Positions 48,901 through 62,400 of a stretch of DNA of 64,000 nucleotides are shown in pieces; within the stretch, counting starts at the first letter, position 1, and every line of letters starts with the position of its first letter. The DNA is from Leucaena leucocephala (taxonomy: Eukaryota > Streptophyta > Magnoliopsida > Fabales > Fabaceae): positions 20,660,501 to 20,724,500 of the forward strand of contig CM073518.1 in the NCBI GenBank assembly GCA_037074615.1, written 5' to 3'. The notes beneath the pieces were generated by a model. That model did not search any database, was not told the origin of the DNA, and saw nothing but the letters and a program-made list of their open reading frames with translations. Position numbers and translations under genes: made by a program.

Positions 48901-51900
48901 TGAATCGACAGTCACACTCAAACAATTTTAGAAAGACAAATAGAGAAATTAAGTTGAGATATGGGGCAATAACCCAGATGAATATACATAAACTGGTGAG
49001 AAAATAAAAGAGAGATAGATACCTGGAGATTTACAATGACAATTTTACCCCCACCATGAAGTGTTTTTAGCGGCAAGTTGCAAGCTGGAGTTATTTGCAG
49101 GCTGCATGACGAAAGAAAAAACACATAATGTAGTAAAAGATTTAGAATAGGAACACAACAGTATAAGTTTAGAAGATATTTGTCATCCTAGTACAAGTTG
49201 GTTTTTAGTCCAATCAGAATTACACAAGTTTCAGTCCCCTAACTACTACAAGTGTAGACAAGCAAGTGGTAAGGTAAGTGATAAAAATCAGGTTAGCCGA
49301 ATATTGCTATCACTCGGCTATCTTACACTGACAAGAAATAAAGCATTTTGTTACCTTGTCCCTAAGCATAAAACAATATCTGCCTCTCTACAGTGCTTCT
49401 CTGCTGGACCCATCTCTTTTAGAGGCAGCGCATCCTATCCATACACACAAAGAGACATGCTTAGGGGAAACAAAGAAATACATTATCCTTATTGATATGT
49501 CGGTTAGATTACAATCCATAGGCCAGGACATGATAACTTTCTCCTAGTTCTGTTTCAAAAAAATCAAACCACATCATTTAAATACCGTATCACAAATCCT
49601 CAGTTGAAAAGTTTACATTAAAAACAAGAAACAGGGCCTTTCAAAGCAGAGCTTTGTCAAGCATGGTTACAAGAGTTTTCAAAGCAGTACCTCCCAGTCA
49701 AGAACTGTATCCTTAAGTCTTTTTCGACATTTTGCTTCTGAACAACGCCTTGATGTCTCCTTCAACCCAATAGTTTCAACCTCAAAATCCCGAAAGTACC
49801 TTAAGAAGTTAAATTCATAAAATTAGGCTCATAATATATTTTAACATATAAACTTACTCAGCAATAAAAATCTTACTCAGCTCCACAAGAAGGGCATGTT
49901 TCCATAAAGGAGTTCCCGTGCAATTCTGCTAGTTTCTCCCTTGGTATTCCAGAACGAAGATGGAGACCATCAATATTCTACATACAAAAATAGAATTCAA
50001 TGTCCTTTTTGACAGAAAAAATGCCAAAAACACACTGATAAAAAGATAAGCTTATCAAAAGAATTGAGATAGACCCAACTACTAATGAACAGAAAGTCGA
50101 TGTAATGTATACAAAGTACAAAAACGTCTATTTAAACGAAAATGCAGTGTTGTTACCTGACTGATAACAAACTTTAATATACCAGCCTTTTCTAATTCTA
50201 CCAGAGCCATGTGAGTCAAGCTTGGCCCTGCACGATGAAATGGCAGAGATGCTTCAGGCAACGGTTTGCCTTCACGCTGTAATTATACATCAACTAGAAT
50301 TAGAAGTTAAAAAGCCCTATATTGAATTAATGAGAGCATGAAGTATCAAGTCAAGTAACCAAAGAAATAGAAGACTGACAAAACAGAACCTTTTTGCATA
50401 TTAGGTAAAAATAGAAAATTTGTTTTACATCAATCAAAACAAGTGACAAAACAGCATGTAAAAACAAATTACAGAACATGCTGATCACCTGAAGCGTCCA
50501 AATTCCCTCGGGGCCTCTGAAATCAGGTATACCACAAGAAGTTGATATTCCTGCACCTGTAAACACTACTAGATGCTTACTCTGCAAGTAGAATGAGAAA
50601 GTTATGAAGAGGCTGATTATACTCAAAACCAACACACAGAGAGGAAATCCCCTATTGTCAAAACTAATGAGTTTCCGCAAATTACCTTTTTTATCACGAC
50701 AGCAAGTTGCTCAATCTGCCAGAAAAGGAATTAGTGAAAGAAATTTGCAGTTAGCAAACATAAACTTATTCTTTATCCAAATAATCATTCTGATCTCTCA
50801 TGAAATCAGCCTAATGCGATAACTGAGTGGAAGTTTCATGAATCCAGAAACTTTTCACATGCATATCTGCATAAACAACCAAATAGTAGGTCGGAAACTA
50901 TACATATTCTATAGATTCCTAAATGCTTAATCATTGTATTCTTCCTGATTTGATCACATTCATGCTTAATGAAAAAACAAATATTCATTTCTCATTAAGA
51001 CGTCTTTGCCACTTTCAACAAATAACTCTGGCATCCAAGAGGCTTGCTGCTGTTCTAAACAAACAGAAATAAAAATTTTGAAATCCCCCACAACAACACT
51101 AAAAAAAACTAGAATTTAAGATATTTTATAAAACTGAACACCATAATTTGGTATTCAACCAAGCGTCACCAGCTAACCAACCCAAAGCACACCACATGAG
51201 GCTGATTTTAACTGCGACCAAAACTAAACTACAAAACAAAGCTTCCATTTCTGGAGACAGTTGGACTGAGAAGACATAAGCAATTTCAGGTAAGGAACGA
51301 ATCATAATATATGGACAAAAAGTCGAAAACATATCCTATTATCAATTATTTGATTAATGCCTACTGGGAATTTTTTCTCTCAACCTCGAATCAGAGCTAG
51401 GCATACACCTAGTAAATATTCAATTTTTGAAAGCATTATTCACTCCATCAAAAACCCTGGTAATGGAACACGTTCATTCATCTTAATTCCAGAGTGGGCC
51501 TAACTCTGATCGCTCATATGCATAATCATGCAAGTTCTGATGATCAAGATTTGTACAACCAGATACACAGACAACCCAGTAACGAGCTTCCCAAATTTCA
51601 TCTTAATCAGCACAAAACAAGTGAATTAAGCAATGACCGATCAATCATAGAACTAAAACCCGGTACCAGATTCCACAAGGCAACAAAGTTACTCAGTGTA
51701 AGATCACCCAAGTTACGTGAAACAAGTAGAAATAACAGTAACAGGAACCAGAACAAGACATGAAATTAGGAAGATTGCGAGTGGAGAGAACTAAAAAAGT
51801 TACCCACTTTTTCTTTTAAAACTTGAGCTGGTTCGAAATATTCTGCCATCCCCACGTTGCCCACATCTTCTATGTACGAAAGCTTCTCCGCATATCCAAG

Positions 51901-51906
51901 CGACAT
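45935..51906 (-). CDS. SRT1: NAD-dependent protein deacylase SRT1 (sirtuin class IV, SIRT6-like)
   Basis: A nuclear histone deacylase of the plant SRT1 group. Fourteen exons (51906-51808, 50715-50686, 50581-50489, 50276-50157, 49977-49877, 49799-49691, 49434-49355, 49101-49023, 48351-48298, 48024-47928, 47609-47527, 47291-47224, 46800-46698, 46213-45935) join in frame to 464 aa. This is close to Arabidopsis SRT1. Motifs are GAGIST (52-57), CGIPDFRG (59-66), QNIDGLH (114-120) and catalytic His134. Zinc ligands are Cys142, 145, 167 and 172, and TSLQI is the NAD-site motif. The C-terminal half after about 270 is the long plant-specific extension, ending in a basic Lys/Arg-rich tail that could serve nuclear import. 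The intron 1 donor must be GTGGGT for the frame to hold. Introns contain SINE pieces. Confidence 0.95.
47095..47205 (-). mobile_element. SINE fragment in SRT1 intron 12
   Basis: On the minus strand the head 'tagcctagtggtatgag' (box A-like) is followed about 25 bp later by 'ggtcgtgggttttaacc' (box B-like). It is not a tRNA. Confidence 0.55.
48055..48129. repeat. Two-copy tandem repeat in SRT1 intron 9
   Basis: A unit of about 38 bp ('ttgcagaaacccataataag' plus an A-run and 'ctattcag') is present twice with almost no divergence. This indicates a recent local duplication. Confidence 0.7.
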
Positions 51907-52059
51907 GGTTCGTTGGTGGATGAGTGAGTGCTCCCACTCAATAGCTCTCTGTACTCTGAAGCGAGTCCCTCTACTTTCTAGTTTGTAGTTCGTGTTCTCC
52001 CTCGAGAGAATGAAGACGCCGTCCTTCAGAAGTTGCTTCCTTTAAGGAGACCCCGAAAC

Positions 52060-54060
52060 AGAAAAAGCCAATATAATGTTAATACACATCCGCATCATCC
52101 TTCTAAGAAGTTTTAACCAGAGACCATTCTTATCTCTCACAACACGCGCTTTTGATCAATTTGCATTTATTTAGAAGCAAGTCATTACTTACGAGTGAAT
52201 TAGTGATTAGTAAAGTAAAAGTAGTTTTATATTAAAAATTACAACAACAAAAAAAGCAGTTTGCAATGGTTCTCCATTCTCCAAACATAAGCTAAATAAA
52301 TATTTTTAATATCCATTATACATGACATAAAAATATTGAAAAATGGTATTATTAATAATAACATTTCATTTTCAAACTGCTTATATATGAAAATGTATAA
52401 AAAAATATATAATTTTCTTAATTGTTGACTCATTTTTTAAATTTTTTCTTAAAACAACTTAATTTTTATAATTTCTTAACTCTAGAATAATTTATCCCTT
52501 ATAATTTATTGCTGACTCCAAACAACACATTCCACATAATTTTTTGCCTTAAAATAATTGAGTTCCTATAATTTTTTAATTCAATAAACTATTATAACGA
52601 TGATAGGTCAAGATTCAGCCTTTGAATTGATTTTGTTATATTTTTTATATGTGTAGATAAATGAATAATATTATGATGGTGTATATAAGGTATTAAGAGA
52701 ATGACACTAAGGTTTCAAATGGCCAAACTAATAGTTAGGTTCTCAACAGATTTTTCTAAAAAAACTGAGTTGTAAATATTGATTCAGATAATTATAAATT
52801 AAAAGTTTTTAATCACAGATAAGATATTTAAGTCTTAAATATAAATTTTATTTTGTACGTAATTGAGGTTTTATTTTCAACTTATTTTTTAGAAAATATT
52901 TTTTAGTACCTAACCCTCATTGATTAGGATCTGAATGACATTCTTCCAGAAGGGTTAAGTTTACTGTGCAATCACATTCAAAGGTATTGAAGGAAGTGAA
53001 GAATAAGGACAAAGGAGGATGTCATTTCCATGGCTGCTTCCAGTTACGGAGCAGGAAGCAAGTCAATCAAATGTTGACGTCATTTCTCTCCGTTCAAACT
53101 TGCAATCATTTCACACTCCCCCCAACTTGCTTTCCTTTTTCTTAAATTTTTGTCCTTTTCATTTGTTTTTTTATATTATAATCATCATCAACTAGTGCTA
53201 CACTGCTACATATTAACGTAATGCATGCAATCTAACCCATTATGTTTTTGCAATTTCATATTAATAAAAAAATATATTAATAACTTGAAGCAAAATTCCC
53301 CATCTTCGCCGATGCCTATTGTATTATAGTAACATGAGAGTCTCTTAAGCGCACATGTAATATCAAATTATTAATGTTGACTTTTTTAATTATTTTTAAT
53401 TAAATTATATATTTAGTCTTTTAAATTTATTTCAAATTTTAATTTAATTTTTTAAATTTATAAGATATATTTTTAATCTTTTAATATTAATATTATTAGT
53501 CTCATTAAAAAAATTATTGACTTACTGAGTTTAAATAGTTACTCTTCAATTAAATGCTGATAAAAAATATTTAAAATTTTAATTGCAGAGTCAACATATA
53601 TTTTAAGCATACTTTATTAGCATTTAGTTACAAAAAACTATTTAAATTTATTAATTAAGTCATTATTTTCTATTAATAAAATTAATAATATTAATATTAA
53701 AAGATTGAAAATATATTTTAAAAATTAAAAATTAAAATTAAAATTTAAAGTAAATTTAAAGAATTAAACATATATTTTAGTTAATTTTTTCTATATTGAT
53801 TGCATAATCTTTTCTGTTTTTACTTCAATGAAATCGTTCTATTGACAGATTAAAAAAAAGGATGGATTCGTTTTTTTTTATGATACTAAAATAAAAGGAC
53901 ATTTGATTACTAATATACTAATATTAATTAGTTGTTGACGTGATATGTCGTTTACTAAAGAGTATAGACAATTGTACAGACATTATTGAATAATTAAATA
54001 AACATACATAAAAAATAATAATAAAAGCTTTCACAATTCTTCCATGGTAAAATGAAGCAT
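52060..54060. other. Intergenic between the convergent-side OSC 3' end and the SRT1 start
   Basis: AT-rich. One long inverted-repeat MITE (53385-53795) is present. No coding signal is seen elsewhere. The first few hundred bases should be the SRT1 promoter. Confidence 0.4.
53385..53795. mobile_element. Long inverted-repeat MITE, about 0.4 kb
   Basis: The left arm ('ttagtcttttaaatttattt' ... 'atcttttaatattaatatta' ... 'aaatagttactcttcaatta') is mirrored by the right arm ('agcatttagttac' ... 'taatattaatattaaaagat' ... 'aaatttaaagaattaaacat'). The arms are about 180 bp and nearly the whole element is palindromic. It could fold into a long hairpin RNA. Confidence 0.7.
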
Positions 54061-54086
54061 AATTATTAATTAAGGAGCTATTATAA

Positions 54087-56430
54087 TTAAAGGGTTGAAG
54101 ATAGTGATCCAAGTCGCTTCTGATATTCCGAAAGCGCCCACATAGGAAATACGTTTCTATACATTGGATAATGTATCATGCAATATTTCAAAGCAGCTCC
54201 CGCCAATTCCTAAACATAATTCATTAACTCACAAACATCAATTATATTATTAATCACAAAATAACACTTGTTAAATTTCATTTATTTAGTTGAGTTAAGG
54301 AAATTAAATTAAAACTCACTTGTTGCGGCCAATCACCATCTTCCAATTGAGAATTGATGAGAAGCCTTGCTCCACGTTGAATAGGAGTTGGGTCTCTCTC
54401 CACCTATATCACCAAAGTATATTAATAATTAAATAAATAAATTTGAAATTGACTTGGTTTTGATGATTAAAACATGTGTATATATATTTAGCATTAAGTG
54501 ATATGATTTATCTATTATTAAAGATTTTATCAAGAAATTTTTTGAATAAATTACTGAATAATCTTACATAAATATTTTAATTATTAAAAAAATTTATAAT
54601 AAATTAGCATCACACAATGACATTATTTGGCTTACGAAATGATAAGGATTGTATGCTGCTCACTTACTTGGCCAGTATGAACAAGACCCATCATAGCCCA
54701 TGCTGTTTGTACTACATGCGATCGGTTTCCTTCAAGGGGAACAAATTTCTGCAACATTATTGATCATAATAAGAGGGAATTAAACAAATTAAACTAACAA
54801 TAACTACACAATAATCAAACGGAATTAATTTATTTGAATTCCAAGTGATAAAATGAAACCTTTGTAGCGCATGAAAGATAACTCTCTCCCCACCCACCAT
54901 CCTCATTTTGTATTGAACAAAGGAAATTCACAGCTTTACGAATGGTATCAGATTTGTGAAAAGTGTTACCAGCTGCAACAAGTCCAGCAAGAGCAAACAT
55001 AGTCGCATAAGTGAAGCAAATTCCATAGGATCCATACCAGGAACCATCTTCTTTTTGGGTTCCTTCAATGTATTTTACAGCTTTGGCAACAAACTTGTCT
55101 ATTTCTTTCTTTCTATGTGTTGGATACAACTCTCTGAACAAAACTAGAGCCTGTATTGCTGATCCAGTGCATTCAAGAGCTTCTTGCTCAACTACCACAT
55201 TCTCCAAAAACTCCACAGGATTTAGCACCTGATCTCATCATCCACAAATGCACAACCAAATTATTACTCCCTCTTATTCTAAATGTAATAACTAGCTAAA
55301 TATTCCCCAGGTCTAATTTATAAGGTAGAGAGGGAACAGTTTTTTATGTTAATTATAAGACATATAATTGACTTTTTTATGTAAATTTACCCATTTATCC
55401 CCTATTAAATGTTAGTGTATGTTATTAAAGTAAAGGCAAAGTTGAAAACTTATTAAATTTTTATTTAGAGTTAATGGGTTTTAAAATTTTCTTAGGTTTT
55501 CTTGTGAAGCATATTGGAAGAAGTCACTCATAAATAGGATTAGAAGCCAAATTAATTTTTAAAGATTAAGTGCTCATTTAGATTACCTTGAAAAATTAAT
55601 TTTGCAAAAACTGATAATACGTTTGAGTTGTCTCGTAAAGCATAAAAATATGTTTGTTTTAAGTGAAACTAAACTGACACTAAAAAAAATTAGTTAATTT
55701 AAATATTAGTTAAAAATGAGTATTAATTTTCCTAAAATATCAATTCTAATAATTTACATTGAAAACTACTCCCTTAATAGAAATTCCCCTATCAATAGGC
55801 AAAGTTTAGGGAAAAATTATAAATTTAGAAAATAAAGTAGATTGCGATATTATATTTAGAACCAAATCAAATCTTTTTACTCCCTGTTGTATCTATTCTA
55901 TGTTTGGATTGGAAGAAAATTAGAAAGAAAAGAATACTGAGAGAGAAAACTCCTAAAAATAATAATTTTATTATTATTTTAGGAAATTTTCTTTCCTAGT
56001 ATTCCCTCCCTCTATTTTCTTCCCACTTTTCTTTCCATCCAAACATAATGTTAGGATTTAGGACCTAGAATGGGAGGAGTAATTTAGTTAGTTCACTTGA
56101 AATGTAAGATGTAAGTTCATAAAGTGAAGTATAATTCTTACTTCTAGCCACTTTCCTGCTCTCATTGGTTCCCAGGCTGATACACCACCACTTTTATTCT
56201 GAAAATAAATCATAACCCAACACATCTTTGAATTAGAGGAACATACACCAAATAGAATAATAGCCATTATTGATTGGTTCAAATTCCAAAATACTCACTT
56301 GAAGCGACAATATTATGTTGACAGCATCATATAATCTCTCAGGTTCCATCTTCTTACCTACAATTTCTGCTGGTAGCTTTGATAAAAGAAGGCAACACTG
56401 AAACAATAAGCAATAAAATCATACGGTGCC

Positions 56431-56465
<35 letters not shown>

Positions 56466-59400
56466 ATTTGAAGTTGAGCAGTAAGATGACATAAGAAACC
56501 TTCAAAGCTTCGGCTGTGCAATCTGAAACCTGCATTCCTTGGTCTCCATCAGAGAAGGCCCATGCTCCTTTAGAAATGTGATGATACATGCTCTTGAAAT
56601 CACCAGAAGCGTTGTCTTTAATCTGATCAGATTGTTATTAATACGCACTCAAACACATGAATCTCTCTTTAGATGACTAGTTAAAAAAAAATCAACAATT
56701 AATGAATAAGATTAGTGATTAGAGAGAAATTAAACAAACTTGAGACTCCTTAATGAAATAATGTCCTCTTGCAAGTGTTGGAGCAATTTCATCAATAAGG
56801 TTAGTGGCAAGCAAAGCTTGAATGGAGAAGCTAGCATCCCATGTTTGGCTTCCGAGACTCTACATATAAAAATATCAAACCTCCAACTTTTATTTTTTAA
56901 TTAGATATTATGCAATAAAAATCATAAAGCTTAGTTATATATAGCTTGAATCAACTGATCTAGATGCAACATATAACGTATGTATGTATGTATGTATGAA
57001 TGTATGAACCTGCATGGTCATTCCATCTTCTGAAAGCCACAAATAATCAGGAACCCTTGCAAGATGCTTCTTGAAGGCATCTCCATTTGGATCTTCAGCC
57101 CAGCATGCAATCATACATATTGCCTAGGACAAGTAAATAAGTAACTAAAACTCATTAAAAATACAATAATCAAAACTAAAACTTGTTATAGTTCCTGTAC
57201 TTTTAATGAGTCTAGGTTTTAGTCCATAAATAAATGACGTTAATTCAAACTAATTCTTATATGAAATTATAGAGATTAAGATTAAAATTCATTTAAACAG
57301 TACAAATTAACAATTAATGGTATTAACCCTATTAATTAAATATTAAAATGAGACCTTCTCTATAGACGCAGCAGTTATGTATCGAGAATTCTCATCTTCG
57401 TAGTGTACATGTTTCATTGTGACTTGAAGGGCCTTTTCTCTAATCCACTTGTTGAAAGGCCAACGAGTAAGAAGTGGTTCAATTAATATATATAAACTAT
57501 CCCAGATAAGATCTTGTATCAAGGGATGGGGACGACTAAGATCCTCCTGTGATATGAAAACAAGATATTTTTGTTAGTAAATAACCATGAAAATCAAATC
57601 AAACTAATTAATTAGATAATAGCATTGGAGACGATAGGTCGTCGTCATCACCTTGGCACAAAGGTTGCGAGTTTTGTTCCAATTAATTTGATGGTAAGGT
57701 TGAAGATGAAGTTCTTGTCTAAGCTGAAGAATAAGAGGTGTAATTGGACCCACAAACCTCTTTCCATATAAGTAAGACATTGGCATGTAAACCGATCGAC
57801 AATATATCCACATTTTAGCTGCGTTCATTTGATTGAGGTACAACAAATTAAAGAACAAATCATTGGATAGAGCAACTCAAATTCAACATGGGAATTAGAT
57901 CAAGTTATTGAGAGTTGCATATATTGTTTAATACTCCCTCCAGTACTAATTATATAGAAGTTAAATAACTAAAATATAGAAATTAAAAAATTTGTTAAAT
58001 TAATTATTTATAAAAGATGTAGATTAGTTTCCCTAAAATACTTATTTTAGTCATTTACATTAGAAACTATCCTTTGACCGACACAGAGCTGATCTAGGGG
58101 TGTAAAGTCCCGCTAGATCTCTCTAGGTCTCAAATTTGAATCCCAAATTAGACACTTTGTCCTAGAAGAGGCAACCATGAATTTTGAAACAGAAGTAGTT
58201 GATTACTTAGTATCTAATAATATAATCCAAAAAAAGTGCCAGATGGATACCGGTGGATAGCATCAATAAAAGAAATTACCCCTCGTTGATCTTAGTAAGT
58301 ACTCCTCAAGTTCTTAATATATAACATAATTGAAAAGTTGATCTTAGTATTAAATAAGACTTATTTCTTATTTTTATCAATTTTTTTCTAAATTGTCCCT
58401 ATTGATAATCCCTCAACAATAATAAAATAATTTTAGAAAAAATACCTCATACTAGCTAACTTAACTAACTTCCTTAATCTAATCAAATTAGTTAAATATG
58501 TCCTATATTAAGTACCTAAAGAGTATAATCAATAGGAATAATTTTAAAAAAATATTATATATTTGTGAGATAAAATAGATTGATATCTTATATTTATGAT
58601 AAAAGCAAACCCTTTCGACTAAACTAGCTCCTGTATTTACAAGGGAAGGGAAGGGAGTATTTAGTAGATGAATTATTACCTGGATGCATGGGAAGAATTG
58701 AGGGCAAGAGCCAAAATTCAGGAGGCATTGGGTTGGTTCCAGACCATTCATATACACCAAGTATCTGCATGTATAATTAAAATAACAGAGTTCACAACAA
58801 GAAAGATTATTAATTATAAATTCATATGCTAAGTTTAGAATATTGAGAAACTCATGAAAATGATAATTATATATGCAGTAAATTAAACATACAGAAAGCC
58901 AAGTCTTTCCCCAAGAGGGTATGTAAGTGACACCACCACGTTCAAGAATCCATTTTCTAGCTCTAACACAAGCTTTATTATTGTCTTCTCCTCCAAGAAT
59001 GCGAATGCATATGTAGCTAAGTGCTGTGGTGAACATGTAGCTTGGACTCTCTATATGTAGGCCCCACCCTCCATCTTCATTCTTCAATTATAGTTCCATT
59101 CAAATGGTTAACATTAACTCGTGTCAAATATATAAGTTAATTAATGAAATAAGATAGGTTTGAAACTCACCTGGTGGTTGTATAAGTAGCGAAGGATCTC
59201 TTTCTGATACTCTTTAGGAAACACAGTATTAAGCCGCCCTGTAATGTACATAACAAATACCTGCAACATTAATTATTCACTATTAGTTTTGAAGCTATTC
59301 CTTTTTGTTATTATTTCTCCTGTCCTAAATATAGTAGTCAGTTGAGTTAGTTTTAATCTTAAATATAATACTTCAATCTATTTTATTTTTAATATTTATT

Positions 59401-62400
59401 ATTTTTTAAAAATAATATATCTAACTTATAAATTGATTTATAGTTTAATATTATATATAGATATTTTAAGAAAATCAGATCATATTTTTATAATGAAATA
59501 ATTTACCTAACTTCTATTTAATCTACTCAAATTAATTAAATAGTTCTTAAATTATGGATTGGAGGAGAATTAGGCAAGGAATGTCATAATTGATAAAGAG
59601 CTGAAATGAAGTTACCAACGGTTGAAGATAGAAGAGGGGTCCAGCAATTTGAGCAGGCCAATGGCCATCTGTAGCTTGCAATGCACACAAATAATGTGCT
59701 GATCTTTTCACCGTGTTGTTAACTTTCTCGTATGTTATTTCCTCTTCATCCTTTATCTTCACGCTTGGTATTCTTTGTTTGAAATTCTTCTCTCTCAAGA
59801 ACTGCAAAATCAAACAATTATTATGTGGTAAATATTGCAAAAGAAACTGTTTATTAAGGCTAGGTACTGTACTCTTCATTTTTCCTCCTCCTTTTCTTTA
59901 GAGTGGATTATTGCCAAGATTAAAGGCCTGTTTGGGAAACCCTAACCTTAAGTTTTAAAAGGATTTCTAACCCAAATCTCGATTTTAAAATTTTTTAAAA
60001 TAAACAGTCATATTTGTTTATAAGTATTTTTAAGCTAAACCATGGTTTATAACGATGATTTTGAATAAGCTACTCAAACTAACTTTTATAATAGTAAAAG
60101 AGCTTATGGACTATCAAATTACTATATTACCCCTACTTTTTCTTATACCATCTCTCATCTCTCTTTCTCTATCCTCTTTCCTCTCTCCTCCCTCTTCTCT
60201 CTCCTCTCTCCTCTCTACTCTCTACTCTCTCTCATATCTCTTCTCTTTTCTCTACGCTCTCTCTTCTCTCCTACTTTTAATTAAATCATATCATTTTTAG
60301 TAATTTACCAATATAAAAAGTCATTCTAAAAATAACCATCCAAACACTTATTTATTCAGAATCACTTTTTTTCTAAAAACTCTTCTGTAAAAGTCCTTTT
60401 CTATAAGCTGTCCAAAAACCCTTTTTTTTCATAAGTCTTTTTTTAAAATCTTATATAAACACACACTAAATTTATAATCTATTAGTCTTTAATATAAGAT
60501 ATAGTTTGTAGTGTAAATTATACTAAAAATTAGATCTTATATTAAATATCAAAAGAGTATTATTTAGATTTAATATCTTATACAAATATTATTAGATATA
60601 AAACAATAGACAAAAAATTATATCTAAACCATTAAGATTTAATCTTAATGTTTTATTTAATTATAACTAAAAAATAAAAATAACTAGAGAGAATGCCACA
60701 AATAAAAGTGGGCCCCCAGAGAATATGGGCCCATTAATTCTGAGTATTTTTTGTAGACATGCTTTTACTGAAGATAATCTTATTTGAGACACTTTGAGTA
60801 CTAAATATATGCATTTTTTTAACTAAGATTCAAACATTAATTTCTCACGTTATGAGATATTAGCCCCTTTTACTATATTCAATACTAATTGATAAATCTT
60901 TGAGTATTAAATATATTAATTTTTAAAAAAAAAATAATTTTCTAATTTTTAACTTTAAATTCACTTATAACTCATTCTCTAAATAATACTCGGCCTGAAC
61001 TTTTGACACTTTCAAATTTATCCTTCTCTTCTATAACTGATCTTATGTGGCAATAACACTCCATCCAACTCAGCTGCCCGTCACTAAAGCGGGAAGAAGA
61101 ACTGGAGGGAGAGAAAGAAGAAAGTTGCAGAGAGCGAAAGGAGACAGTGGGTGAGTAAAGTAAGGTAGATTCCCAGGATTAGAAGTATGAATGCGAGTTG
61201 ACCCACTAAAAAATAGACTAGTTTGAGCCCGCCCTTTCTTAGTGGCGGGGCTAATTTTTTTTTTTTATTTTTAAAAAATTATTTTTAAATTTTTAAAATA
61301 CTAATAAAAAAATTCTAATGTTATATTAGCATAATAAAAAAATTGCTAATGTTATACTCTTAAAAATTTCTATTTTTATAAAAAAATCTCAAATTTTATA
61401 ACTATAAATCTAAATAAACATTAACATAATATTAATCAATTATAATATATAAATATATATTAATAAATAAGTAATCATCTTTACTAGTATTCAATAATAA
61501 GAGTATTCAAAGTAATATTTGAGTAAAATAAATAATAATATTAAAAATTTAAAAAAAAAATCGAGCCGGCGGGCTAGCCCGCCAAATTAGCGGGCTAAAG
61601 GGGCAGGTTGTGCAGCCCACCCCAAAATGCTAGCCTAAACCCGTCCCCTTTGAGGTATACGAGATTCTGCCCTTCTCCCTCTCCATTTCTCCATCATCAT
61701 CATCACCCATTCATGATCTTTTCGTAAAGTTGCAGAGAGGAAAAATCTTTTCATAATCTGAGAGAACACGCAAGCATGCATTCCGAACTTTCTTTGAGTG
61801 GTTAATAAATAACCTGGATGTTTCAGTTCAGTAGGCTTGCACCAGAAAGTGTAAAAACTTGAAAATTTTATTCCCTGTACCTTGTTGAATTGTGGCAGAA
61901 GCTGGAGTGAGATTGAGGTCAAGATGATTTATTTCCAAGGAAGAAGAGGGAGGTAAAAACCAGAAATAAACAAAGTACAACATTTTCTGCATATCTTTTG
62001 CGTTCCCAGAAGCGAAAGTGAGAAGTCATATAGTTTGATTTAAGAGAGAGGTTCTAAAAAATATGTGAATAGGTGACCCGAAATCCAATCATCATCGTCC
62101 TCGTCGAAAAGTACAAAGAACCTAATCCCATGAAGATGTTAAAAGTGATAGAGTTAAACAGAAAGTGAGGAGGGAGGCATATAGATATCAACGATTGATG
62201 ATGATGATGATGATGATGAAGAGATTGAGAGGGAGAAGGATAGAGATCCGCCTTACTTTGATGCTTCTTCTAATCTGCCAGTTCGACTCGCCCACCGTCT
62301 ACTTTTTTCTGCCTGTGCAACCCTTCTCTCTCTCCATCCCCTGTTCTTCTTCCTTCTTTAGTTACGTGGAGCTGAGTTGGAAGGAGGGTTATTGGCACAT

